Assembly: GCA_946187365.1 (NCBI GenBank)
Contig: CAMHRD010000035.1
Span: 1 to 8,421, forward strand
Reading direction: 5' to 3'
Length of the DNA stretch: 8,421 bases
From: an uncultured Bacteroidales bacterium
GTDB taxonomy: Bacteria; Bacteroidota; Bacteroidia; Bacteroidales; UBA932
In this document: in pieces, positions 1-5,988 of the stretch
Layout: each line of letters begins with the position of its first letter
Numbering within the stretch: position 1 is the first letter of the stretch
Notes under the pieces: generated by a model
Told to the model about the DNA's origin: nothing
Database searches by the model: none
The model's input: the letters and a program-made list of their open reading frames with translations, nothing else
Position numbers and translations under genes: made by a program

Positions 1-9
1 TTTAGCCAT
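1..9 (-). CDS. Possible start of a divergent gene running off the left edge (first codons only)
   Basis: On the minus strand an ATG at 9-7 is followed by GCT AAA (Met-Ala-Lys) and then the window ends. What makes this more than a chance ATG is the good leftward promoter centred about 45 bp upstream (37-67), which would start transcription roughly 20-25 nt before this ATG. Nothing can be said about the product from three codons. The true start could also lie further left, outside the window. Confidence 0.35.
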
Positions 10-22
10 AATATCTTTTTTT

Positions 23-30
23 TAAATTTG
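23..30 (+). promoter_or_regulatory. Candidate -7 element for ybeY-mnmG
   Basis: TAAATTTG fits the Bacteroidota -7 consensus TAnnTTTG exactly. The matching -33 element would fall at the very left edge, where only TTTA (1-4, 18-nt spacer) is visible, so that half is weak or cut off. A start near 35-38 would give ybeY a leader of about 55 nt. The element lies 6 bp from the leftward -7 box at 37-44, so the two promoters face each other and overlap. Confidence 0.35.
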
Positions 31-36
31 CTGATA

Positions 37-67
37 CAAAAATAAAAGAGAGAGGCTTTAGGCCAAA
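37..67 (-). promoter_or_regulatory. Bacteroidota-type promoter facing left
   Basis: On the minus strand TTTG (67-64), a 19-nt spacer and TATTTTTG (44-37) match the Bacteroidota housekeeping promoter TTTG-N19-21-TAnnTTTG at every specified base. Transcription would start near 30-33 and run left towards the ATG at 9-7. Seen directly: the motif and its spacing. Inferred: activity and target gene. Confidence 0.6.
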
Positions 68-91
68 ATAAATAACATCAATAAAACATCA

Positions 92-577
92 ATGTTTAAC
101 ATACTGGAACAGAATACCGGAGCCCGTTTGAAAGGGAAGCGCATAATAAAGCGGTGGATAAATAATGTTCTGAAAGAGAGGGGTTTAACGCTTGGCGAGG
201 TAAATGTGCTCTTCTGCACGGATCCTGAGATTTTAAAGCTCAACAATGAGTGTCTGGGTCACAATTACTACACAGACATTATAACGTTTGATTACAGAAT
301 TGAGGATATTGTAAGCGGAGATCTATTCATAAGCCTTGATACTGTTCTGGCAAATTCAGAGGATTACAGACAGATGTACCTTCAAAAATTTGAGTGCGAA
401 CTCTGCCGTGTAATAGTTCACGGAATTCTCCATATTTGCGGAGAGGATGACCACACCCCTACCCAACAGAAAAAGATGAGAAGCGCAGAGAACAAGGCAC
501 TAAAAATGTTGGAGGAGAACTTTTTAAACGGAGAGATAAAAATCTCCTACAGACCTAAAAACCAAAAGAATGGCTAA
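92..577 (+). CDS. ybeY: rRNA maturation endoribonuclease YbeY (UPF0054 family)
   Basis: YbeY is a zinc-dependent cytoplasmic endoribonuclease involved in 16S rRNA 3'-end processing and ribosome quality control. The 161-residue product has the usual length. Signatures are the TDIITFDY strand at residues 61-68, GDLFIS at 76-81, and the metal-binding helix HGILHICGEDDH at 110-121, with His110, His114 and His121 as likely zinc ligands. The family motif is usually HGxLHLxGYDH; here one extra residue precedes the third His. The conserved Arg of the usual YRG segment is also missing (Cys54-Leu55-Gly56), which I associate with Bacteroidota members. The ATG has no Shine-Dalgarno sequence, which is normal for the phylum. 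The last 8 nt overlap mnmG, so the two genes are probably translated from one message. The family call is secure; activity given the variant motif is inferred. Confidence 0.93.
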   Translation: MFNILEQNTGARLKGKRIIKRWINNVLKERGLTLGEVNVLFCTDPEILKLNNECLGHNYYTDIITFDYRIEDIVSGDLFISLDTVLANSEDYRQMYLQKFECELCRVIVHGILHICGEDDHTPTQQKKMRSAENKALKMLEENFLNGEIKISYRPKNQKNG

Positions 578-2582
578 GAATTTTGATATAATTGTGATAG
601 GAGCCGGCCATGCCGGATGCGAGGCTGCCGCAACCGCCGCCAAGATGGGATGCAACACCCTTCTTATCACGATGGATATGAACAAGATAGCGCAGATGTC
701 CTGCAATCCGGCTGTTGGCGGAATTGCTAAAGGACAGATTGTCAGGGAAATAGATGCTTTGGGCGGCTCAATGGGACTTGTAACGGATGCCTCTACCATT
801 CAGTTCAGGATGCTCAACAGTTCCAAGGGCCCTGCAGTATGGAGCCCCCGTGCCCAGTGTGACCGCCAGTTTTTTATTCTCAACTGGCGCTGGGTTTTGG
901 AGCACACCCCAAATCTGCACATCTGGCAAGACACCGTTTCAGACTTCATAATTGAAAAATATAAGAAACCAACCAAGGGATTTTCTCACGTTGTTAAGGG
1001 AGTTAAAACCTCTCTTGGAGCCGAGTTTACCTCCTCAAAAGTGATACTCACAGCAGGCACTTTTTTGAGCGGAAAGATGTTCATTGGCCGTAACTCCACG
1101 GAGGGCGGAAGAGTTGGAGAGCCCGCCTCACTGGGATTGACGGAGTCTTTGGCAAAGGTGGGTATTGAGAGCGGAAGAATGAAAACAGGAACACCTCCAA
1201 GGATAGATATCCGCTCCGTAAATTTAGAGGCTCTGGAGGTCCAAAAAGGGGATGAAAATCCAATGAGATTCTCCTTTTTGAATGTTCCCTCATCCGTACA
1301 GATGAACGTCTCTCAAAAGTGCTGTTATTTGGTTCACACAAACAAGAGGGTCCACTCCATTTTGGAGAAGGGATTCAAAGACTCCCCGCTCTTTTCCGGA
1401 AAGATAAAGGGAATAGGTCCGCGTTACTGTCCGAGCATAGAGGATAAACTGAGAACCTTTGCCGGAAAGGATCAGCATCTTCTCTTTTTGGAGCCGGAAG
1501 GATGGAATACAAACGAGTACTATCTCCAAGGATTTTCCTCCTCTCTGCCTATGGATATTCAGATGGCGGCGCTGAGGAAAATTGAGGGGTTTGAGAGCGT
1601 AGAAATCTACCGCCCTGCCTACGCCGTAGAGTACGATTATTTTCCACCAACGCAGCTCAACATATCACTGGAGTCAAAGCAGGTAAGAGGGCTCTATTTT
1701 GCAGGCCAGGTTAACGGAACCACAGGCTATGAAGAGGCTGCCGCTCAGGGATTGATGGCTGGCCTCAATGCGGCACTCGCCGTGCAGAAACAGGAGCCGC
1801 TTATTCTTAGCAGAAACAGCTCCTATATTGGGGTCCTTATAGATGATCTTATTACAAAGGGGGTAGACGAGCCGTACAGAATGTTTACCTCAAGAGCGGA
1901 GTTCAGAATACTCCTGCGCCAGGATAACGCAGACCAGAGACTTACCCCTATTGGCTACAAACTGGGCCTTGCCACAGATGAACGCTACCGCCTGGTTAAG
2001 GATAAATACACCACACTGGATAAGATTATAAAGATTCTGGATGAGGATAAGATAACTCCTGCAAAGGCAAACAAAGTGCTTAAAGCCCTTGGTTCAGATA
2101 CTCTGGAAGAGGGCAAGAAGGCCTCCGCTCTGCTTAACAGGCCAGAGGTCTCATTAAGGAGGCTGCTGCCCGTAGTTCCGCGTGGAACGGAAATTAAGCA
2201 ACTGGCTCAAAATCTGGAAAATAGCTATCCAATATCTGCCGGAGAAAGGGGTATGAACCTGCCGTTCCGCCCTGCAGGGTTCTCCATAGGTAACAAGAAG
2301 CTTTTTAAGGACACCCTTTCCACGGAACTTATAGACGCTGCAGAGATAGCCGTCAAATACAGAGGCTATATAGCCAGAGAGCAGGCCGTAGCCGAGAGAA
2401 TTGCACGCCTGGAGAGGTTGAAAATACCGCAAAACTTTGATTTTACGCGCGTTACATCACTTTCAATGGAGGCACGCCAGAAGTTAATGAGGTACAAACC
2501 GGCCACCATTGCACAGGCTTCAAGAATATCCGGAGTTTCTCCCGCAGATATTTCCGTTTTATTGGTCTATTTTGGACGCTGA
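570..2582 (+). CDS. mnmG: tRNA uridine-5-carboxymethylaminomethyl(34) synthesis protein MnmG (GidA)
   Basis: MnmG is the FAD-dependent partner of the GTPase MnmE. Together they place the carboxymethylaminomethyl group on wobble U34 of certain tRNAs in the cytoplasm. The N-terminal Rossmann motif GAGHAG (residues 11-16) binds FAD. Two family signatures are clear: GIGPRYCPSIEDK at 281-293, with the conserved Cys287, and GQVNGTTGYEEAAAQG at 379-394. The C-terminal helical segment from about 628 (LSMEARQKL onward), which contacts MnmE in known structures, is complete. At 670 residues it is longer than the usual 620-630. Much of the excess seems to lie between RPEVSLRRLL and AAEIAVKYRGYI (about 534-588). 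It starts inside the end of ybeY. mnmE is not in the window. In many bacteria this gene sits near the replication origin, which matters for the parS-like site just downstream. Confidence 0.97.
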   Translation: MAKNFDIIVIGAGHAGCEAAATAAKMGCNTLLITMDMNKIAQMSCNPAVGGIAKGQIVREIDALGGSMGLVTDASTIQFRMLNSSKGPAVWSPRAQCDRQFFILNWRWVLEHTPNLHIWQDTVSDFIIEKYKKPTKGFSHVVKGVKTSLGAEFTSSKVILTAGTFLSGKMFIGRNSTEGGRVGEPASLGLTESLAKVGIESGRMKTGTPPRIDIRSVNLEALEVQKGDENPMRFSFLNVPSSVQMNVSQKCCYLVHTNKRVHSILEKGFKDSPLFSGKIKGIGPRYCPSIEDKLRTFAGKDQHLLFLEPEGWNTNEYYLQGFSSSLPMDIQMAALRKIEGFESVEIYRPAYAVEYDYFPPTQLNISLESKQVRGLYFAGQVNGTTGYEEAAAQGLMAGLNAALAVQKQEPLILSRNSSYIGVLIDDLITKGVDEPYRMFTSRAEFRILLRQDNADQRLTPIGYKLGLATDERYRLVKDKYTTLDKIIKILDEDKITPAKANKVLKALGSDTLEEGKKASALLNRPEVSLRRLLPVVPRGTEIKQLAQNLENSYPISAGERGMNLPFRPAGFSIGNKKLFKDTLSTELIDAAEIAVKYRGYIAREQAVAERIARLERLKIPQNFDFTRVTSLSMEARQKLMRYKPATIAQASRISGVSPADISVLLVYFGR

Positions 2583-2598
2583 AAATCCTGATTTTTTT

Positions 2599-2658
2599 CT
2601 TTAGGTCAACATAACATAAACAATTGTTAATAAGTTTGTTATTTAGAGTTACCTAAAG
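2599..2658. repeat. Long imperfect inverted repeat after mnmG
   Basis: CTTTAGGT (2599-2606) is the exact reverse complement of ACCTAAAG (2651-2658). Inside it ATAACA (2611-2616) pairs with TGTTAT (2637-2642), and at the core lies the perfect 10-bp palindrome AACAATTGTT (2619-2628). RNA could fold into an interrupted stem; DNA could act as a nested binding site. It starts 17 nt after the mnmG stop codon and lacks the GC-rich stem and following T-run of a terminator. Confidence 0.45.
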
Positions 2659-2685
2659 TTTTAATTTATGCTAAATTTGAGGCCC

Positions 2686-2777
2686 ATTCACCACCACTCC
2701 AAAAATGGTGTTTATTTAAACCAATACTTTAATTCACCAGAAATAACACTCTGAATAATACGTAAATAGGTGTTTAT
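2686..2777. repeat. Degenerate duplicated motif (ATTCACCA ... CACTC ... GGTGTTTAT)
   Basis: ATTCACCA occurs at 2686-2693 and 2732-2739, CACTC lies inside each copy, and GGTGTTTAT closes each copy at 2707-2715 and 2769-2777. The copies are 30 and 46 nt long with different spacing inside. In each, CACC can pair with GGTG to form a small hairpin. The parts are exact but short, so an old duplication is plausible rather than proven. Confidence 0.35.
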
Positions 2778-2792
2778 GTTCCACGTGAAAAC
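2777..2792. promoter_or_regulatory. parS: parS-like centromere site (candidate ParB binding site)
   Basis: TGTTCCACGTGAAAAC matches the chromosomal parS consensus TGTTNCACGTGAAACA at 14 of 16 positions; the first 14 bases are identical and only the last two differ (AC instead of CA). The central CACGTG (2782-2787) is the only such hexamer I found in the window. parS sites recruit ParB for chromosome segregation and cluster near the replication origin, and mnmG (gidA) is a classic origin-linked gene. The noncoding position between convergent genes fits. No parA or parB gene is visible here, so function is inferred from the match alone. Confidence 0.5.
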
Positions 2793-2799
2793 GTCAAAA

Positions 2800-2828
2800 A
2801 AGATAGGCCACAAAAAGGGGCCTATTTT
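2800..2828 (-). terminator. Rho-independent terminator, second in series for the leftward operon
   Basis: ATAGGCC (2803-2809) pairs with GGCCTAT (2819-2825) across a 9-nt loop, and the stem extends to 10 bp with A-T pairs and one G-T pair. Read leftward the stem runs into TTTTTT (2800-2795), a typical terminator tail. Read rightward there are only four T residues, partly within the stem, so it may also stop mnmG transcripts but less well. Confidence 0.6.
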
Positions 2829-2870
2829 CAACGATTGGCTATAAAACCAGGTAAGGAGTCATAGAAAAAG

Positions 2871-2897
2871 AAAAAGGGGCTAAAACAGCCCCTTTTT
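2871..2897. terminator. Bidirectional rho-independent terminator overlapping the threonine aldolase stop codon
   Basis: AAAAAGGGGCT (2871-2881) and AGCCCCTTTTT (2887-2897) form a perfect 11-bp stem with a 5-nt loop. Leftward, the U-run TTTTT continues as CTTTTTC, ending the ydfG-to-aldolase operon. Rightward it also ends in TTTTT and would stop mnmG read-through. The stem covers the last five sense codons (KKGLF) and the TAG stop (2882-2880) of the aldolase gene. Confidence 0.8.
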
Positions 2898-3935
2898 GCT
2901 TAAATCCTCAATAAACTCATCTATGAACTCCTTTTGGGTGTTGAAGGAGCACATAAGTCTGACCTCCTTTGTTCTGTTGTCCCAGATGTAGAAAATGTAC
3001 TTTTTCCGCAGGGCATCTATTGCCTCGTCTGAGAGCGGAAGCAGAGATAGATAAACTCCGTTGGTCTGAACCGGACGGGTTATCTGAATCTTTCCGCCAA
3101 GTTTTTCTCTTAAGCAACTCTCCAGATACTTTGCCATCCGGTTTGAGTGAGAGGCCATCTGCAGGTAAAGATCATCCTTCAAATAGGCCTCAAACTGTGC
3201 CGCAATAAAGCGGTTTTTGGAGTAGAGCTGGGTTGCCTGTTTTCTTACAAAGCAGAGGTTATCTGCAATTTTCCGGTTCTTCTTGAGGTTGAAAATCACC
3301 ACGGCCTCCCCTATCAAAAGTCCGTTTTTGGTTCCTCCGAATGAGAGCACGTCACAGCCCAAATCGTATGTGATTTCCTTAACGGAGCATCCCATTGCGC
3401 TGGCTGCATTTGAGATTCTGGAACCGTCAATGTGGAGGTATCCGCCAACAGAATGCATAAGCTCAGCAAGGGCCTTAATCTCCTCCCTGGTGTAGAGCGT
3501 TTCAAACTCCGTAGGAAGGGAAATGGAGAGAATTTTTGGCTGAACTTTATGCTGGTCTCCAAAACAGAGAGCAGCCTTAACTTCATCAAAAACAACCTTG
3601 CCGTCTATGTGCGGAAGCGGGGTAATTTTGCAGGAGGAAAATCTCTCTACGGCGCCACATTCATCCTCCAGAATATGGGCACAAGAGGGTGCAAGAACGG
3701 TGCTGAAAGAGTCCAGGAAAGAGGACAGTGAAACCACATTTGCCCCGGTTCCGTTGAGCACAAAAAGAGCCTTGCAGTCATTACCCAGCAAGGCCTCAAT
3801 TTGTCTTAAAACTCCCTCGGTGTAACCGTCCTCTCCGTATCCGAAACAATAGCCCTCATTAACCCTCTCTATGGCTTTGAGGATTTGCGGATGAACACCG
3901 GAGTGGTTGTCACTCCCAAAGGAACATTTGTTCAT
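2880..3935 (-). CDS. ltaE: Low-specificity L-threonine aldolase (PLP-dependent, fold type I)
   Basis: The enzyme cleaves L-threonine or L-allo-threonine to glycine and acetaldehyde in the cytoplasm. The 351-residue length fits the family. Visible landmarks are NGTGAN at 61-66 (phosphate-binding loop region), HILEDECGA at 87-95 with His87 in the position that stacks on the cofactor, LHIDGSR at 167-173 (Asp170 to the pyridine nitrogen), and SFGGTKNG at 198-205 with Lys203 as the PLP Schiff-base lysine. The ATG (3935-3933) shares a base with the gcvH stop in TAATG, implying translational coupling. It is the last gene of the leftward operon and its final codons lie in the terminator stem. A related beta-eliminating lyase cannot be excluded, but the motifs favour aldolase. 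Confidence 0.9.
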   Translation of the reverse strand: MNKCSFGSDNHSGVHPQILKAIERVNEGYCFGYGEDGYTEGVLRQIEALLGNDCKALFVLNGTGANVVSLSSFLDSFSTVLAPSCAHILEDECGAVERFSSCKITPLPHIDGKVVFDEVKAALCFGDQHKVQPKILSISLPTEFETLYTREEIKALAELMHSVGGYLHIDGSRISNAASAMGCSVKEITYDLGCDVLSFGGTKNGLLIGEAVVIFNLKKNRKIADNLCFVRKQATQLYSKNRFIAAQFEAYLKDDLYLQMASHSNRMAKYLESCLREKLGGKIQITRPVQTNGVYLSLLPLSDEAIDALRKKYIFYIWDNRTKEVRLMCSFNTQKEFIDEFIEDLSKKGLF

Positions 3936-4312
3936 TACTTGCAGATTGCCTCGTAAGCTGCAGCGTCCAGCAGAGCGTCAACCTCAGAAGGGTTGCTCAT
4001 CTCAACCTTAATCAGCCAGCCGGCTCCGTAAGGATCCTTGTTAACACTCTCAGGAGCACCCTCCAGGTCTGGGTTAATCTCCACAACTTTTCCGCTAACA
4101 GGCATAAGAGCCTCGGCAACGGTCTTAACAGCCTCAATGCTACCGAACTGCTCTCCGGCAGCAAGAGTCTCGCCCTCGCAGGTGATATCCAAAAATACAA
4201 TGTCTCCCAGCTCGCTCTGAGCAAAGTCTGTGATACCTACTGTTGCAATGTTACCTTCAACGCTCACCCACTCGTGATCGTTTGAATACTTGAGATTTGC
4301 AGGAATGTTCAT
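3935..4312 (-). CDS. gcvH: Glycine cleavage system H protein
   Basis: GcvH is the lipoylated carrier that passes the aminomethyl group between the P, T and L proteins of the glycine cleavage complex. The 125-residue product has the expected length and the lipoyl domain landmarks: HEWV at 13-16, VGITDFAQSELGDIVFL at 25-41, and FGSIEAVKTVAE at 56-67 with Lys63 as the lipoylation site, then DPYGAGWL at 93-100. No gcvP, gcvT or lpd gene is present here. The downstream aldolase start overlaps its stop (TAATG). A 52-bp gap after menA holds a promoter candidate. Besides glycine cleavage, H proteins can pass on lipoyl groups, so a role in lipoate relay is also possible. Confidence 0.97.
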   Translation of the reverse strand: MNIPANLKYSNDHEWVSVEGNIATVGITDFAQSELGDIVFLDITCEGETLAAGEQFGSIEAVKTVAEALMPVSGKVVEINPDLEGAPESVNKDPYGAGWLIKVEMSNPSEVDALLDAAAYEAICK

Positions 4313-4350
4313 ATCTAAAATCTTTTAAAATATTTGACTTAAAAAGCATA

Positions 4351-4381
4351 CGAAATTATGAAATTTAAGAGACAACACAAA
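4351..4381 (-). promoter_or_regulatory. Candidate internal promoter for gcvH-threonine aldolase
   Basis: On the minus strand TTTG (4381-4378), a 19-nt spacer and TAATTTCG (4358-4351) match the Bacteroidota promoter with one mismatch (C at position 7 of TAnnTTTG). The -33 part lies in the last codons of menA and the -7 part in the gap. The start would be near 4344-4347, giving gcvH a leader of about 32-35 nt. No terminator separates menA from gcvH, so read-through is also likely. Confidence 0.4.
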
Positions 4382-5354
4382 ACAGAGGGGTAATAAAAAG
4401 AATTGCAATAATGAGCAAAATGCTGAAAATTAAAATATTGCGAGAAGTAGCCCCAAGCACGGCGTTAAGCCCTCTGCCCTTGTTGATTTTTACCATTTTG
4501 ATGTAAACGGCAATCAGAAACGGCAAAAAGAGGAAAGGAATAAAACATCTTGGGTCAATCAAATACCTCAGCCACTCTGAATAACAGATATTTAGAATGA
4601 AAACGGAGATAGATGCCAGCAATATTCCCACAATTCCGTTAAAGAGATAAAGCCTTTCTCCCGCCTTTGCTCCAAACCGTACAATTATTGTTTTTTTGCC
4701 CGTTTTTGCATCTGTTTCTCTATCGCGATAGTTATTGACAACCAAAAGGTTATCTGTAACAAAACCTACTGCCAGGCCTGCTAAAAGAACAACAAATTCC
4801 GCCATAAATCCCTTATAGCACTCCCCACCTCCTGTTATCACGTACTGCGTGAAAAATACCGGCACCACGCCAAAGAAAATCACCACCAAAAGATCTCCCC
4901 AACCCCTGTAGGAGAGGTAGGTTGTATAGAGGAAAGCCCCTATTACACAGGCAATTCCCACTATCACCAGCCACCATCCGCCGTAGATAATCAGAGGCAG
5001 TCCGGTGCAGCAGGCCAAAACGGTTACTACCGTTATTCCAACCTTCATTGCACGCAGGGTTATCCACCCCTGTGCGCAGGCTCTTTCAGGCCCCAGACGC
5101 TCGGATGTGTCTGTCCCCTTTTTGAAGTCAAAATAATCGTTAATGAAGTTTGCATCTATCTGCATCAGAAGGGCAAAGAGCAGACACAAAATTGCCGGTA
5201 TCCACAAAAAATCTCCAAAGAAATGAGGTGCAGCTTTTGTGAAAAACAGAGCCAGCGCCCAGCCTACAAAAACGGGAGCGGCGGCACCAGCCAAGGTCTT
5301 TGGTCTTGCCGCTAAAATCCAGGCTTTAAGTGAATTCTGTTTAACCTCTCCCAT
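4365..5354 (-). CDS. menA: 1,4-dihydroxy-2-naphthoate polyprenyltransferase MenA (UbiA superfamily)
   Basis: MenA is an integral membrane enzyme that attaches a polyprenyl chain to 1,4-dihydroxy-2-naphthoate, giving demethylmenaquinone for respiratory electron transport. The 329-residue product is very hydrophobic, with about eight or nine apparent membrane segments. The first Asp-rich motif is NDYFDFKKGTD (72-82; Asp73, Asp76, Asp82), followed by the RLGPERA stretch typical of MenA. The second is NNYRDRETDAKTGKKT (207-222; Asp211, Asp215). The NDY..D...G(S/T)D form and the RLGP segment favour MenA over UbiA or other prenyltransferases. It starts 12 nt after ruvA with no clear ribosome binding site. 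No other men gene is nearby, so the pathway must be encoded elsewhere. Confidence 0.92.
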   Translation of the reverse strand: MGEVKQNSLKAWILAARPKTLAGAAAPVFVGWALALFFTKAAPHFFGDFLWIPAILCLLFALLMQIDANFINDYFDFKKGTDTSERLGPERACAQGWITLRAMKVGITVVTVLACCTGLPLIIYGGWWLVIVGIACVIGAFLYTTYLSYRGWGDLLVVIFFGVVPVFFTQYVITGGGECYKGFMAEFVVLLAGLAVGFVTDNLLVVNNYRDRETDAKTGKKTIIVRFGAKAGERLYLFNGIVGILLASISVFILNICYSEWLRYLIDPRCFIPFLFLPFLIAVYIKMVKINKGRGLNAVLGATSRNILIFSILLIIAILFITPLFCVVS

Positions 5355-5366
5355 AAAAGACGGAGA

Positions 5367-5954
5367 TTACATTCTCTTGAGTGCCAGCTTAATAAGCTGC
5401 TCTACTCCCAAAGATGAGTTCTCTTTGTAGATATCTGAAACCGCTTTCTCTGAAGCCTGCTTTGTAAAGCCCAGCATAACAAGGGCCCCTATTGCCTCTT
5501 CTGCAACGGCAGGACGGGCAACGGTTCCAAGAGGAAGAGTGGAGGCATCCGCACCCTTTTGAATCTTGTCTTTCAGCTCAATGATAACCTTTTGTGCGGT
5601 TTTAAGTCCTATTCCCTTAACCGCCTTTATTCTGTTTACATCATCTGAAAGAATGGCGGTACGGAGTTCATCCGTGGTCATTGAAGAGAGTATCATTCTG
5701 GCTGTATTCGGACCAATGCTGTTTACGTTAATAAGCAGCAGAAACATTGTTCTCTCCTCCTTGGTGCTGAACCCGTACCACAGTGCAACATCCTCTTTTA
5801 CATGGTAATAGATATAGAGCTTAACCTCTTTTGCATTTTGGATCTGGGTAAAGGTCTGTAGAGAAATTTCCAGAGAGTACCCTATTCCGCCCGCTTCAAC
5901 AACGGCGCGTGTTGGAGTGCTCTCCTCCAGAGTTCCTTTGATGTAATCGTACAT
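5367..5954 (-). CDS. ruvA: Holliday junction branch migration complex subunit RuvA
   Basis: RuvA tetramers bind Holliday junctions and load the RuvB motor for branch migration during recombinational repair. The 195-residue product has the normal length. Domain I (OB fold) spans about 1-64 with the typical opening MYDYIKGTL and the VKEDVALWYGF strand at 52-62. Domain II has two helix-hairpin-helix motifs, VNSIGPNTA (77-85) and VKGIGLKTAQK (112-122). Domain III (about 150-195) is the RuvB-contacting part. I chose the ATG at 5954-5952 because RuvA proteins start at this MYxYI(K/R)G strand; an in-frame ATG at 5996 would add 14 non-conserved residues and overlap the upstream gene by 8 nt. ruvB and ruvC are not in the window. 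Confidence 0.96.
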   Translation of the reverse strand: MYDYIKGTLEESTPTRAVVEAGGIGYSLEISLQTFTQIQNAKEVKLYIYYHVKEDVALWYGFSTKEERTMFLLLINVNSIGPNTARMILSSMTTDELRTAILSDDVNRIKAVKGIGLKTAQKVIIELKDKIQKGADASTLPLGTVARPAVAEEAIGALVMLGFTKQASEKAVSDIYKENSSLGVEQLIKLALKRM

Positions 5955-5988
5955 AATTGTGTCTGTTGTTATCCTTTCATTTACAGCG

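Larger units (their letters stand above)
2583..2879. other. Structured convergent intergenic region between mnmG and the threonine aldolase gene
   Basis: This 297-bp AT-rich stretch has no credible coding sequence on either strand. In order it holds a long imperfect inverted repeat (2599-2658), a perfect -7 promoter match (TAAATTTG, 2672-2679) with no good -33 element, two copies of a degenerate motif (2686-2715 and 2732-2777), a parS-like palindrome (2777-2792), and two terminator hairpins (2800-2828 and 2871-2897). Both flanking genes read into it, so it mixes two 3' ends. It is larger and more structured than simple termination needs. Confidence 0.7.

Noticed and set aside
524..799. 91-residue minus-strand open frame across the ybeY-mnmG junction
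   Set aside because: It is antisense to conserved residues of both genes and has no family signature or promoter.
2582..2598. Small hairpin AAAATC/GATTTT followed by T-run as an mnmG terminator
   Set aside because: The loop would be only 2 nt and the stem is A-T rich; the hairpins at 2800-2828 and 2871-2897 are far better.
2969..3825. Several open frames on the plus strand opposite the threonine aldolase gene
   Set aside because: They are composition shadows of a well-supported PLP enzyme, with no recognisable domains and mutual overlaps.
5060..5206. Two near matches to the DnaA box TTATCCACA (5060-5068 and 5198-5206)
   Set aside because: Each has one mismatch, both lie inside menA coding sequence, they are 138 bp apart, and no AT-rich unwinding element is nearby.
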